DNA from: Bryoerythrophyllum caledonicum
Taxonomy: Eukaryota > Streptophyta > Bryopsida > Pottiales > Pottiaceae
DNA: 64,000 nucleotides
Reading direction: 5' to 3'
Assembly: GCA_963971425.1 (NCBI GenBank)
Contig: OZ020516.1
Location: 14,000,593 to 14,064,592 of the forward strand
The notes beneath the pieces were generated by a model. That model did no database searches, had not been told where the DNA came from, and was given only the letters and a program-made list of their open reading frames with translations. Of the stretch, positions 33,459 through 44,960 are shown piece by piece. How positions within the stretch are numbered: the first letter of the stretch is position 1; every line of letters starts with the position of its first letter. A program made the position numbers and the translations under genes.

Positions 33459-34370
33459 CGCTCTCTCACTTGCAATAAATTCTTCAATGTTCCGCGTTCT
33501 TGTGTAGAACCATCCGATCAGAGTCAAGACTTTTCGACGGAACCTGGAACTGCTAGAATCTCTGACGCGCTTGCGCCTAATCGAAGATCTTGCGATAGAT
33601 GGTCCCAACTCTTCAATCTGTCCTTTAGACGATTCTCTAGAAGCCAAAACTCTACCCCAAAAACCACACCTTGCAACCAGGGCGGTCACAAATCCTGTAC
33701 AACAACTTCTAGAATCTCACGCTTGCGCGAAATCCATAATCCTCCAAAAAGCCAACCCGTCTTTTTATCTGAAACCATCCCAATCAATCGATATAATTCC
33801 CTGAGTCAAAAACTTCACCCCGGAATTCGAAGCATCGCCACTCACAAATTCCGATACCTCGCAATGAATTCACCCAACTGTTCAATCCATCTTCTTGACT
33901 AAAACTATCCTCGAAACCTTGCAACCAGGGCAAAACCTGTAGCTACTAGAATCAAACGCATCCATGAATCCACCTCTGATCACAAAAACAGCCCTCACTC
34001 CCCATCACCAAACATTAAGAGCCCAATTTTCCTGGCCAACGCTCCACCTCCCTTCTCCAACCTACCAAGGAGACGAAATCCCACGTCGAATTCTCCAGCT
34101 TCGATCCCCTCCCAACCGGCCATGATCACGGTAATCCAATGCGGCGGGCGTGGCGAAGGTGAAGCCCAACTCGCCGTGTCTGATCGTTAGCACGGAGAAA
34201 GGTCCGTCGTGATTCCATGACGGGAAGTTGCACCTCGCTGCGGGAAAGAAGTTGCAGTTCGTTGACGCGATCGGCGTGAAAGCGCGTGTGGACGTGCGCT
34301 TTGGTGCGATTTGTAAACGAAGCGGATGCGTTCCGCGAAGATGGGTTCAGGTGCGTTTCATCGGCCTTCC
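33459..34370 (-). promoter_or_regulatory. Upstream region of the CTL gene
   Basis: 5' untranslated and promoter DNA of the CTL gene. It is moderately GC-rich near 34120-34370. No gene was recognised and individual promoter elements are not assignable. Confidence 0.35.
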
Positions 34371-34374
34371 AACT

Positions 34375-34472
34375 CTGACGTGGGGCCCACCGCAGATGAT
34401 TGAGGAGAACTTTAATATATAAAAAGTGAAAGTTCTCCTAAAAGTAAAAGTGACAGGATGGGGCCCTACGTC
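34375..34472. repeat. Nested hairpin, MITE-like
   Basis: Outer arms GACGTGGGGCCC (about 34377-34388) and GGGGCCCTACGTC (about 34460-34472) are near-complementary. Inside, GGAGAACTTT (34404-34413) and AAAGTTCTCC (34429-34438) are perfect complements around an AT-rich loop. Confidence 0.7.
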
Positions 34473-36559
34473 ACCCCTATCACTATTGGAATGATGATAT
34501 GAGACGATCAACAAGTACACCAAACAATGACTAACTTTGGAATAAATTGTTGTTATTTTGTATACCCAAATATCATCGTTTACCATCTTATCCAATGATC
34601 ATTGTTTACCATCTTTCGAGTCATCTATCTTTAATGGAATGACCTTCATTTTTATTACAATATGAAGATGTCCTTTTGTTGGCCTAGGCTTTATCCTTAT
34701 ATTTCATAACATAAATCATTCTTACTAATGAGGCTCTTTTATTTAAAATGATGAATAGCATCTTTGTGTGGAAGGCGGCTCCACTAGTGGCCTCATCTCT
34801 CTATAATTCAATAAAGTTTATGAAAGGAGACAAGAGCTTGGATCTTTAAATAAGGGAGGATATCAAAGTTGGATTTTATTATTAATGAATCATGATGATG
34901 TTGTAGATTCACACTTCCATGCATCTTTATCTTTTGGGTGGTTTTGTGATCATAAACATAAATCTATGGGTCATACATTCCTACATGTAATCCTCACACT
35001 TCTATTATTATAACAACAAAATAGTCCAAAATATAAAAATGTAGGAAGTGGAGTACTTATAAGATCCATTTGGAGGCTCTTGAAAAGTGAGTGGGCCTCC
35101 AAAGTCCACCTCATTTGAGGACATAAGCACCTCTTTGTCTACCTCATTTTCCTACATTATAATTCATATGGCATGAGAAGGGAAATATAATACAATTTTT
35201 CATTCAATTACAATAATATAGGGTTGGTAGTAGGACTTCTTTTTACTAAAGTAAAGACAAAATTCAGTTTTTCTAAAAAAGATCTCACTAGTGAGAATGC
35301 TCTGAATAATACCTTAGACTATGGATTAAGACCATGTGATCAACAAAAATGAATTGATTACATGGTCACATTTTATGGTCATACTATGATGGTAACACTT
35401 TGTAAGATTACAAGTTTTGAATCCCTTAGACAAGTGCAAACTAGACTTAGATTAGGAGGAGTAATAATGCACTAAATTAGATAGGATAATTATTTTATGC
35501 ATCTACCAATCTTTGAGGAGCCTCAAATATTATTCATTCAATTAATAATGGCTAAATTTCAAATCATTTTGATAGGCAATGTTTTCGGCCAATAGTATTA
35601 TGGATTGCAGTATTTGCCACTCTCATTGCAAATCTCATAAGAGTGGCCTTGTCTATTTTTCATTAGATATATTTAGTGGCTTTTTAGAGACTCGATTCTA
35701 ATTGACACTTTTTTTTTTACCCTTAACTTAAATCCAAGCTAGATTGGGATGAGTTGATAGAATCTATCATAGATTTTAGACACCCTTGGTCCATAGTAGA
35801 AAATCAATGCTTAGGATGCTCTATCAATGTACCAATGTACAACTGGCAGACTTTGTATAATCCCTCAAAGAGATCCCACAGATTTAAAGTTGAAGCTTAC
35901 CTTTATACAAGGCAATTATTCACTTCAACCAACAATATTGAGCTCTTGGCTTGACAAATCATGTCATTGCTCTGTTCACCTTTTAGCTTGTGTTCATTAC
36001 AACTTTCCCATTCCATATTGTTAAACTAGTTCTATTGTTTAGCGTCTATCATCTTCAGTAGTCCTATTTTCTTTCACTAACCATCAAGTGGATTCTAAAA
36101 AAAACCTCTATATGAACATACATTTTATATTCATACTAATATCACAATACACCAAAGTTATATGTAAATTCAAGCTCAAAGATACCAAAGTTTTATTGTT
36201 CTTACTACTAGAACCAACCACAATTAACTCTATATTTATATAATTATGTCAAAGACAAGGGAGGTGGCAAAGATTGATTGATACAACAAGCAAATTCATT
36301 TTCAAAGGGTGTTAAAAACTAGTACGAAGTGGATCAGCATTCTGAGAATAATGAATCAATGGATGTCCACTTCTCGGTTGATATCTTCTCTATACTCGTG
36401 TGATACTATACTGATACCCTCACAGTACCCTTTATCCTTTCACTCGAGCTTCAACCACCATCTCTCTCTCGCGCCATCGCCATCGCCATCGCAAATCAAT
36501 CAGCAAGTGCAGGAGCCTCACGCAGCATCGCAGTTGGAGAAGAAGAGGGAGAGCGGGAG
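34473..36559. other. AT-rich intergenic DNA upstream of RPL24
   Basis: No gene or identifiable repeat between the hairpin and the RPL24 promoter. The last 150-200 bases (CT- and GCCATCGC-rich) are the probable 5' untranslated region of RPL24. Confidence 0.4.
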
Positions 36560-37518
36560 ATGGCGATGGCGCTGCAGTCTCCGGCTCTGCACCTCGACTC
36601 GCTCTCTAATGGCTTCCGCGGCCTCTCCCTCTCCTCCCCGGGACCCGCCTCGCAGGTACTCCACCGCATTCATCTCACGAGGCTCGAATTACAGAAAGGA
36701 AAGGAGTATAGATCATCACGTGTTAGGTGCTAGCTTCGATTGAGAGAAGATGCTATCTGAAGGTCGAACTCGGGCAGGTGGTGGGATTATTCCTCGGAGG
36801 ATTTGCTTTGAATTCTGAAGTGAGGTCGTAGGTGGTTTTGAGGTGACGGGGTTTAGGGTTTTGGGGTGCAGGCGTCTCCGAGGATTGGCACCAACATTCG
36901 CATGGCTGTGAGTTCTTCTGAGCATCATCAGTGAATTCTTTCTAGAGCTTCATTTGAGGTTTAATGAGCAATTGTCCCTGGGACGGTTTGCGAGGAGGAA
37001 TTCCGAGCTTGCAGAAGGTTTCATAATTTTCCAGCCGCTTAGGTCTAATGTGCATCATTTTTAGAGAGTGATGAATCATCTCTTTGCTGTTCTTTCAGAT
37101 CAAGCGATGGGAGAGGAAGGAAGTGAAGGAGAATAGCCTCCCAGTGGTCAAGAAACTCCACGTCAAGATCGGCGACACGGTAAAGGTGATCTCGGGCCAC
37201 GACAAGGGCAAGGTGAGCACTGTGACGCAGCTATACACGCACAACAGCAAGGTGGTGCTCAAGGACGTGAACCTGAAGACGAAGCACGTCAAGGGCAAGG
37301 CGGAGGGCGAGACGGGCCAGATCGTGCAGGTGGAGGCGCCCATCCACAGCTCCAATGTGATGCTCTACTCCAAGAGTGCGAAAGTGGCGAGCAGGGTGGG
37401 GCATAAGACTCAGGACGACGGGAAGCGCGTGCGGTATTTGGTGAAGACCGGGGAGGTCCTTGATAGCGCCGAGGAATGGAAGAAGGTGCACAAGAAGAAA
37501 GACGAGAAAAAAGAGTAG
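36560..37518 (+). CDS. RPL24: Plastid 50S ribosomal protein L24 (nuclear-encoded)
   Basis: Three exons: 36560-36655, 36872-36907 and 37099-37518, with GT-AG introns in phase 0, giving 183 residues. Exons 1-2 code a Ser/Ala/Leu-rich chloroplast transit peptide (MAMALQSPALHLDSLSNGFR). Exon 3 is the mature protein with the KOW motif VKIGDTVKVISGHDKGKVST, the conserved VNLKTKHVKGKAEGETGQIV and HSSNVMLYSKSAKVASRVGH, and a Lys-rich tail KKVHKKKDEKKE. It matches plant plastid L24 over the full length. L24 is an early assembly protein of the large plastid ribosomal subunit. The end of exon 3 has a partial duplicate just downstream. Confidence 0.96.
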
Positions 37519-37700
37519 GTGGTTCCGTTTAGGTATACTTCCTCCCTCCTGCTGCTTCATCACATTAGAATTGGTTATCTGAGCACACACTACGACCTTA
37601 CCAGCAGAGTGGAAGAAGGTGCACAGAAAGAAACAGTAGGTAGGTAGATTTTCTGCTGCTTCATCACATTTTCTGCTGCTTCATCACATTAGAATTGGTT
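37470..37700 (+). repeat. Duplicated 3' end of RPL24
   Basis: TGGAAGAAGGTGCACA recurs at about 37611 after its coding occurrence at about 37478. The trailer TGCTGCTTCATCACATTAGA at about 37550 recurs near 37672, with a further partial copy near 37650. The last codons and the 3' trailer have thus been copied in tandem and have drifted. Confidence 0.8.
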
Positions 37701-38018
37701 CATAATGTATTACATTAGAACTGCTTGTCTTCAAAGAGGACACAGAACTAATATTCGCTGCCTTTGTACCTAACCTCTCTTTACTCTTCTGAAATGACTT
37801 TAACGGGTTACCATGAAATTAACGCTCCGTAGCAGAGCTGATGGTTGTTTTTGCCGCTTTTTAACGTGAAACTCCAATTTTTCTAACCTCTCTTTCCTGT
37901 TAGCAGATAACTCCAACACTTTAGATCTAGTTTTTAGATTGCACACTTTGCAACAGCCTAGTACACATGGGAGACTACACCGAGCTCTTGGAGCCGAGTG
38001 AAGTAAAACCCAGGTCTC

Positions 38019-38052
<34 letters not shown>

Positions 38053-38268
38053 ATAAAAATAACAGACACTATACACAACTTCTATTTGAGAAAACTATTA
38101 ATCCCTGCAATGTGCTGCAGACTCTACAATACCTTGTTCTCCTCAAAATGACGACTCTAATGTGACCTTTCCACGGTACCCATCAACTGCAATAACAACA
38201 GACTATGATACATGGTCTAGAGACCACCTGATCTGGGGATCTCCGTGTCACGGCGTTGAACAAATGCA
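37701..38268. other. Spacer between RPL24 and the GT31 gene, with a CT microsatellite
   Basis: The two genes converge here. The only distinct feature is a (CT)n run at about 38013-38053. The rest is 3' untranslated or spacer DNA. Confidence 0.5.
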
Positions 38269-40247
38269 CTAATCCCAGCCTGGGGAGAGTGTGGCTATGG
38301 ATTGGCCTGGTTGGCAGGCTCCCAAGTGCAAGTCGATGGTGTCGGCAGTCCAACCTGTCAGTTGGCAACACGACCTTCTCGGTGCCTGCAATGACGATCA
38401 ACATAGTTTGTTTAACTACTACAATTTTTGAGAGTACAAAGGTGTTTCGAGACCGTGAGGACAGTACCTGAAACCAAGTATCTGGAACAGGCTCCTTGGT
38501 AACGCGTATCCTCTGCACCCCCTTGACCCCCTCCACCTTCTCCCCACACGCCCACCGCCGCCACGACCACCGCTCGCCTTCCTCCTCGTACTCGCTCTCC
38601 AGCACGCGGTTCCCCCTCCGCGCCCAGCTCAAGAAGTAGATCCTCGGCCTCCCACAGAACTCCCTCGAGAACTCCCGGGTGTTAAAACTGAACTCCGTCT
38701 CGTGCTTCTTCAACAAAACCGAGTTGAAGGTCCTCACCGGCACCTCGAGCTCTCTGGGCGCGAGGTAGCCTTTGTAGATCTGCACGGCGTAGCCCCAGGA
38801 GACTGAGATGGAGAAGATCTGGTGGTTGCGCTGGCAGTAGCACATGGACTGCTGGAGCAGGCTCGCTTGGTCCACCTTCGCGGCGTCCACGAGGTGCGAG
38901 AGCGCCTCCTGGCGACTGGAGGATCCAGGGAAGATGGCGTCCACCGCGTCCAAGTGGTGGAGCGTCACCAGGGGGTTCACTGGGTGCGCCGCGAGGAGGC
39001 CGAAGGGGTTCCCGTGAATGTCCATCTGCACGAGGTTTATAAAGCTCATTCTTGCATGTAGGATGCATGACTTAAAACTAACCAGAACTACCTTATTGAG
39101 AAGAGATCATGGAGTGGTATGGTACGGACAAAACGAAATGTTACACTGACCTGATGGAAGCCAGGCTCTTTGGTGAGCGCCACACCCAGTTCAGACATGC
39201 AAGCGTGAATCCGGTCGTCGCTTCCGTACGCTTGCGGGTATCTGTACAACATAGCATTTATGTTAGGAAATGGGCGTACAAATCAGAAGATCAAAGCACC
39301 TGAACACCACGTTGATTTTATTGGCCGATCCTGATTAGTAAACGAGTAAATCACGAAAAGTAGTAGCTGAAGTAACAGGTGAATGATCATAAAACCAGGA
39401 CAGAGTTCGCAACGAAAGGATTGGTTTCTTACCTCGTGAGGCAGTCGTCTTCCATGCTGGCGAGCTCCTTCGCAAGCGGGTAGCTAATCGCAAACCCGCC
39501 CCCTCCGAACGCCATATTATAAGAGTAGATAAGGTTCTGCACACTGCTCTCGGAGTTGCTACCCACATAGAACATCTGCTTGTGATCATACTTGGACAGC
39601 ACCTTCACGAGATTCTCAGGAAAGAACACCGTGTCGTCGTCTCCCATCACGAGCCAGTCCACGTCCGGGAGCTCCAGCCTGAGCGTCTCGGAGATGATCC
39701 GGAACATCCTCACTCCACTTCCCAGAGCGGGAGTCTCCAGCGCCGAGATTCTGAACTCCGGGAGCTCCGAATCCAGCGCTTCCACCGGCGCGTCCAGCCA
39801 CACGAACCCCCTCAGCCCCTCGTTCAGCCGCCACCACAGCGTGATGTACTGCTTCCGGTGCGCCCAGCTCTTCGCCGCAGCGCCGATCCCGAACACAATC
39901 CTGGTGAGATCCGTAGCTTTTCTCGTGGGAAGCTCCACCTCATCCACAGGGCTTGGCTCTGGAGGCAACCAGAGGCGGAAGTCGTTCTCGGTTGGAGTCG
40001 CGGAAGACGGGAAAGCTCTGCTCCGGGGGATGAAGGGAGGCGGCGGGATGGAAACCTGCGGCATTCCTGAAAAATCCTCCAGATCCGGGCGCTCCTGTTG
40101 CCCGTCGGTTATCAAAAAATGCACCACGTAGATCGAAGCGCAGATGCAAAAGATCGCCACCGCCGTCTTGAGCCACGAGGGACCTACTCCGAGCAGCTTC
40201 TCGAACCACTTCTGTGGTTTCCTCGTCAAAAATCCTTCCTTCCCCAT
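38269..40247 (-). CDS. DUF604/GT31 family glycosyltransferase (Fringe-related), type II membrane protein
   Basis: Four exons on the - strand, 40247-39433, 39241-39151, 39025-38468 and 38385-38269, give 526 residues with phases that close. The start is the Met of MGKEGFLTRKPQKWFEKLLG. A single membrane helix (AVAIFCICASIYVVHFLI, residues about 29-46) with a short cytosolic lead marks a Golgi type II protein. The catalytic domain has LTRIVFGIGAAAKSWAHRKQ, WLVMGDDDTVFFPENL with the metal-binding Asp cluster, GGGGFAISYPLAKELASMED and YGSDDRIHACMSELGV, then HGNPFGLLAAHPVNPLVTLH and a C-terminal domain ending in the APRRSCC motif. These are the hallmarks of plant DUF604 proteins, placed with GT31 and thought to transfer a sugar to cell-wall or glycoprotein acceptors. 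The acceptor is unknown. Confidence 0.92.
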
Positions 40248-40585
40248 CAAATCTGGTCTTGCTACCTAGACTCTAGTATCATGAGATTCGTACCATGCAT
40301 GAGAAATAAAGCTACCACTTCTTACAGTGCCAATAATGAAGACGGGCTATGTTTATGTTAGCTAACTAATACTTGTCCTAATCCTAAAGCTCGAAACCAT
40401 GAGTCTGAAGTGATCACGGAATGCTACTTACTTTCGCTACCGACTGGTTGACCTGATCCTGAACCTCGAATCATAAGACGTGTTTACTCTACAAAGGAAT
40501 ACTACTCGATTTCGATATGACAGAGTCCATAACGGAAGACTGGTTATTGCTTTTTGTGATGTTAGCTAGCTACTGATTCTAGAGT
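40248..40585. other. Short intergenic gap between the GT31 and thioredoxin-like genes
   Basis: About 340 bases that must hold the GT31 promoter/5' UTR and the thioredoxin-like 3' UTR (both genes run on the - strand). No specific site identified. Confidence 0.4.
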
Positions 40586-42092
40586 TTAGGGTGAGGAGGC
40601 ATCTGTGTGCAGCCAGACTCGGTCTCGGAGGCGTTGAGGGCCCGCGCCGTAAAACTCGTCCACCTTCTCGCCGTCGCGGTAGAAGCGGAACGTCGGGGTG
40701 TAGCGCACATCTCGCGTGGTTTCATAGCACTTGTCCACGTCCGCGTAGATGAAGAGCGCCTGCTCGTTGTCGTTGCTCAAGTTGCAGAACGTCGGCAGCA
40801 TGTGACGACAGGCATGGCACCTGAAAACCGACACCAAATCATCATAACACACCTCTAGAATGTTACGAAGAATGTTAGAAGTTATGTAGATCATATGGAG
40901 GAAAGAGAGAGTCTCACCATGGGGCACCATACGTGACTATCGCCTGCAAAACCACCCACATTCCAAACATTCGTAAGAGAAATGCAAGTAACAATACTAA
41001 ACTGAGAATGACGACTACAACAGTAAACTGAGGAGAGAAATTCAAGTGCCGCATCCTGTCAATATCCAAATGAACAACACGGAAGCTCACGCGCATTCCC
41101 CAATCCAAATCCCTGATCCAAAATTCCATGGTTGGCTATAGAATGGAATAACCAATAACGCTCACAACTGTGCCCTCACAAAACAAATGAAACTTCCTAA
41201 GCCCTAGAGATAAGTTCCGCGACATCACCAAAAAAATTGCGTTCAACATCCGAACGCTTAGGGTTTAAGCGCCAACCAAAAATCCAACGACTCCGCCCAC
41301 CAGATCATAGTCCCCAAGACGATGATCTAAGAAAGAAGAGAAAAAAGAAAACCTACGAATTCACGCTAACCCTAATCGCCACGAAATCCTCAAAACTAGA
41401 GCACCCAAAACTTCCTGCTCATCACTGAAGTCCACCTCGCGATACTCTAACACGAAACGATCCTCGACAAATCCTCCCAAAATCTCAGAATTCACATCCA
41501 AAAACTAGTCGTAACCGAAACCAGCAGAACCAGAAAGCGGGCAAACACACAACACACAGATTACCGCACGCTAAACTACGATCTAAGAAGAGGAGGAAGA
41601 AGAAGCAGAAGAGAAGAAAACAGGGATTCTTCCCGCTAACCCTAATCTCCAGGATTTATATCCTATAAATCTTAAACCTGTTGAAATTCCTATTTCACCT
41701 CGCGAACCGATCAAAAACAAAACCTCACAACCCCTGTCACAAACCAGAACAAATCTGGCAAACATACAACTCAGCAATCAAAAGAACGATGTACAGGGGA
41801 AAAAAAAACAGGGGTTCTTCACGCTAGCACTAATCCCCACGAAATCCTCAAAACCCGAAACCTGTTGAAATTCCTCTTCCGCAGAACCTCACAAACCCCC
41901 AGAATCTGTATCAAACACGCACACAACACTCACGGGTCGCTTGGAGGTCTTGGCGCGCTGCAGCAGAGACAGAAGCTCGTCGTCGTTGCTTGCGCTCGCA
42001 AGATTATCGTGGAAGTTCACAGGCAGCGACGCATCGCCCAGGCTCCCGCTCGCTCCCTCTCCAACGCTAGCGCTCTGCTGCGTCTCAGCCAT
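40586..42092 (-). CDS. Thioredoxin-like 3-3 protein
   Basis: Three exons on the - strand, 42092-41934, 40943-40918 (only 26 bases) and 40820-40586, give 139 residues. The reading frame crosses the tiny exon to form AIVTYGAPWCHACRHMLPTF, a thioredoxin active site of the form WCxxC (here CHAC). It is followed by IYADVDKCYETTRDVRYTPT, with the cis-Pro of thioredoxins, and FRFYRDGEKVDEFYGAGPQR. The match to Arabidopsis thioredoxin-like 3-3 is strong, including ETTR, YTPTF and RDGEKVDE. It is a probable cytosolic disulfide reductase; no transit peptide is evident. CHAC instead of the canonical CGPC suggests altered redox potential, as is usual for this subfamily. Intron 1 is about 1 kb and contains repeats. 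Confidence 0.93.
41361..41880. repeat. Repeats in intron 1 of the thioredoxin-like gene
   Basis: Blocks of the form CGCTAACCCTAATC recur at about 41363, 41633 and 41822 (as CGCTAGCACTAATC). ACGAAATCCTCAAAAC follows the first and third, and CCTGTTGAAATTCCT follows the second and third, spaced about 190 bp. The third copy lies next to the exon 1 donor. Confidence 0.75.
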
Positions 42093-42902
42093 AGCTGATC
42101 GAAAAAGAATAAAACCCCGCTGCGATCTCAACCGCACCTCCTCATTATTCTCTCACCCTCCATACCCAACTCCAGCTGTGGTGAATGCACCACCCGGTTT
42201 CTCGCATCGCATTCTGACATGGCCGAAAGCTTCGCGGACAAGGTGGCAGCGTGGACCCCTCGAAGAATATTAAACTAATACGAAAGTGTGAAGTATCAGC
42301 AGCAGAGATAGTAAGATGCTGCCATTTGGTGCCACTTTTGTGTGGTGGGAAGGACAAGTGCAGTCAAGCAATCTCCGAGTCTCAGCGTCTCACCTTCGAC
42401 TCTCACTGTTTTCTTTGGAGGTGGAGACTCTAGTTGTGGTTTCGGATGTGATGTCGGTGGGAGAATCGTTCTTTGTGTTATTTGGTTGAAGTTATTTGTT
42501 TGGGTTCTGGGTTTCTTTTTACGTTTGAGAGGTGATAGGTTTTCCATCTAGCAATGGATTTGAAGCTAGGCCGTGTTAGAATTAAGCTCATCTGTGAGGT
42601 TTGCTGTTCGCGTTCATCGGAGAGGACGATCTTGGAGTTGAAGCACTGATGTTGTTGCGTCGATACGCTTGTTTCTCCTTCTTCCTCTTCTTCTTGTGGT
42701 GAGAATCTGGAACGTGGGTTAAATAGTCTTCATTGGCGTCGCAATTCTCGTTGTGTGGATAAGGTATCTTGGGTTGCGCATCTTGTAGAGCTCCAAGTCC
42801 TGGAACGCGCATGATCTTCAGTTTGCGGCGTCTGTTCTTCAGGAATTGATTGTTGGAATTCAGGACAGAGCCTGTAGAATTTTCAGCAACTGAGCAGCAA
42901 CC
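42093..42902. promoter_or_regulatory. Shared head-to-head promoter region
   Basis: 810 bp between the start codons of the divergent thioredoxin-like (-) and ThrE-like (+) genes. It should contain both promoters and 5' untranslated regions. No coding signal and no individually assignable element. Confidence 0.5.
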
Positions 42903-44506
42903 ATGTTTTCCGAGACGTTGAAGGAGAAGCTGCTCCGAGTGGCAGGCAACGTGGAGGTCGTCGAGGAAAACCGCAAGGAAGCCAGCTCTGGCTCCCGGGG
43001 CCGCAGCCGCGACGGCGGCATGAGGCGGCGCCGCACGGAGCAGGAGATCCTCTCCCGAATGAAGGCGAAGCCGCCGAAGCTCATCAGCCCGGGCCTACGC
43101 CGCCGCTTCATCATCCGCCTGGCCATGGCGCTCCACTCCTACGGCAGCTCTGCGTCCCGCACCGAGTACCTCATCGACAAAGTCTCCGACAAGTTGGATA
43201 TCAAAGCCAGCATCTCCGTGTTCCCGTCGCTCATTCTCCTCTCATTCCCAGGTCCAAATCTCTTCTCAAACCTCACAAACAACGCGTCCTCAAACCTGTC
43301 TGAGTCGTCTTCGATTGTTTTGCAGGTGTGGATCTGAATGATCCGAACCAGAAGGAGATTCACATGATCAACGTCGAGTCTGACCTCGACGTCGACAAGC
43401 TCGGGCGCGCGGACGAGCTCGCGAATGGCGTCGGCCAAGAGGGCGCGCCGCTCCTCATCGCGTACTGGCGCCTCAAAGCCATCGCGAATGCCCCGCCGGA
43501 GTTCAACAAATACTGGCGCCTCTTCGCGTTCGCGCTCTCCGCGTCCATGTCCTCGCTCCTCTTCTTCAACGGCAGCCTCCCCGACGCGCTCTTCTCGCTG
43601 CTACTCGGCCTCATCGTCGGCCTGCTCGACATCCTGTCCTCTCGCTCCGGCCTCTACGCGAGCGTCCTTGAGTTCACGGCCGCGCTCGTCGTCTCCTTCC
43701 TCGCGCGCACCTTCCAGGTCGAGTTGAAGCGCTACAGCCTCTGCTACTCCGCGATGGCGCTCTCCTCGCTCGTGCAGCTCCTCCCCGGGCTGTCGCTCAC
43801 GCTCGGCGTGAGCGAGATGGTGGCGAAGTCGCACGTGACCGGCACCTCGCGCATCATGTACGCGCTCTTCTCCGCGCTGCAGCTCGGCTTCGGCCTCGCG
43901 ATGGGCGAGAATCTCGTCATCTGGGCGCCGCGGCCCATCTCCGACGACTGCCCGCCGCCCTCGCTCCCGATCTACACGAAGCTCCTCTGGTTCGCCGGCT
44001 ACACCTTCGCGTCCAACGTGCTCCTCAACGCGCGCCTCGACCAGTGGCCGGGCATGGCACTCGCGTCCTTCGTCGGCTACGTCGTCTCCGAGCTCACCAG
44101 CCTCCGCCTCGCGTCCAGCGCGTCGTCCGTCATCTCCGCGTTCGCGGTGGGCATGACGGGGACCGCGTACTCGCAATTCACCGGCGACCTCCCCCTCGTC
44201 ATGGTGCTCTCCGGAATCTTGCTGCTGGTCCCGGGCGGAATCGGCGTGCAGGGCGTGACGGCGATGCTCGGGGACGATGTCTTGTCCGGGATGGGATTCG
44301 TGTTCCAAATGGTCATTGTCGGGCTGTCGATCACGCTCGGCCTGCTGCTTGCGAAGATCGCGCTGCCGTCGGCGCTGTTCGGAAGCACCGGGCGCCCGAA
44401 CAGCTCTAGCAAGAGCACGTTGCCGGGGGATATGGCCGGCGATCGCCCGGAGGACGATCTCACCTCTTCCTCGGATTCCGAGGATGTAGAGAGTATGGCC
44501 ATTTGA
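42903..44506 (+). CDS. ThrE/Prm10-type membrane protein (DUF1212 + ThrE_2)
   Basis: Two exons, 42903-43251 and 43326-44506, with a 74-bp GT-AG intron, give 509 residues. The N-terminal 80 residues are basic and soluble (RSRDGGMRRRRTEQEIL). The DUF1212 domain follows (FIIRLAMALHSYGSSASRTE, RADELANGV), then about ten hydrophobic helices in two halves (LFAFALSASMSSLLFFNGSL, FAGYTFASNVLLNARLDQWP, LPLVMVLSGILLLVPGGIGV). An acidic Ser/Asp-rich tail ends SSSDSEDVESMAI. The family includes bacterial threonine/serine exporter ThrE and YjjP/YjjB and fungal Prm10, with both halves fused as in eukaryotes. The predicted role is export of small amino or organic acids across a membrane; substrate and membrane are unknown. 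I recall no Arabidopsis member. Codon use is GC-rich like the neighbouring genes, so recent transfer is not indicated. Confidence 0.9.
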
Positions 44507-44960
44507 GGATCGGTGAAGAAGGTGTGAGCCCTAAACCCTAAACCCAAACCCTGAGATCCACTTGGGCAATATCACGTCTGGGGATTCTGAGACAAGGGAT
44601 TTTCCCAGAGAGCATCGCTTCTTCATCGATTCTTCTGAGGATATGGCCATTGGGGTTTGATGGAGCGCGTCGCTTCTTCGGAGGATTCGGGTTGTGAAGA
44701 TGACAGGTTTATAGGTACCTTCAACCCTAAACCCTAAACCCTGGGACCCATTTGAGTATATCACTTCTGAGGATTCCGGGAATGAAGGAGATATGGGATT
44801 TTTCAGACAGCATCGCTCCGTCATCGATTCTTCTGAGGATATGGCCATTTAGGATTGGATGGAGCGCGTTGCTTCTTCTGAGGATTCGGGTCGCGAAGAA
44901 AATAGGTTTATGGGTATCCAAAGCCTTAAACCGTAAACCCTAAAACATTTGGGGTATTGT
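44440..44960 (+). repeat. Tandem copies of the ThrE-like 3' end with telomere-type motifs
   Basis: The last coding stretch (TCGGATTCCGAGGATGTAGA to the ATGGCCATTTGA stop) recurs as CGATTCTTCTGAGGATATGG CCATT at about 44625 and 44825, period about 200 bp. Each repeat is followed by a plant telomere-type run: CCCTAAACCCTAAACCC at about 44529-44545 and 44725-44741, and a degenerate one at about 44925-44945. Confidence 0.85.

Noticed and set aside
32754-33902. + strand frame of 382 codons opposite CTL exon 1
   Set aside because: Shadow frame; its sequence is Val/Ala/Gly-rich and low in complexity, while the - strand gives the conserved CTL start.
36309-36743. + frame of 144 codons at the start of RPL24
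   Set aside because: It runs across the RPL24 5' untranslated region, exon 1 in another frame and intron 1; the real exon structure explains it.
43601-44308. - strand frame of 235 codons inside the ThrE-like gene
   Set aside because: Shadow of a GC-rich exon; the composition (Glu/Arg/His-rich) is typical of an antisense frame.
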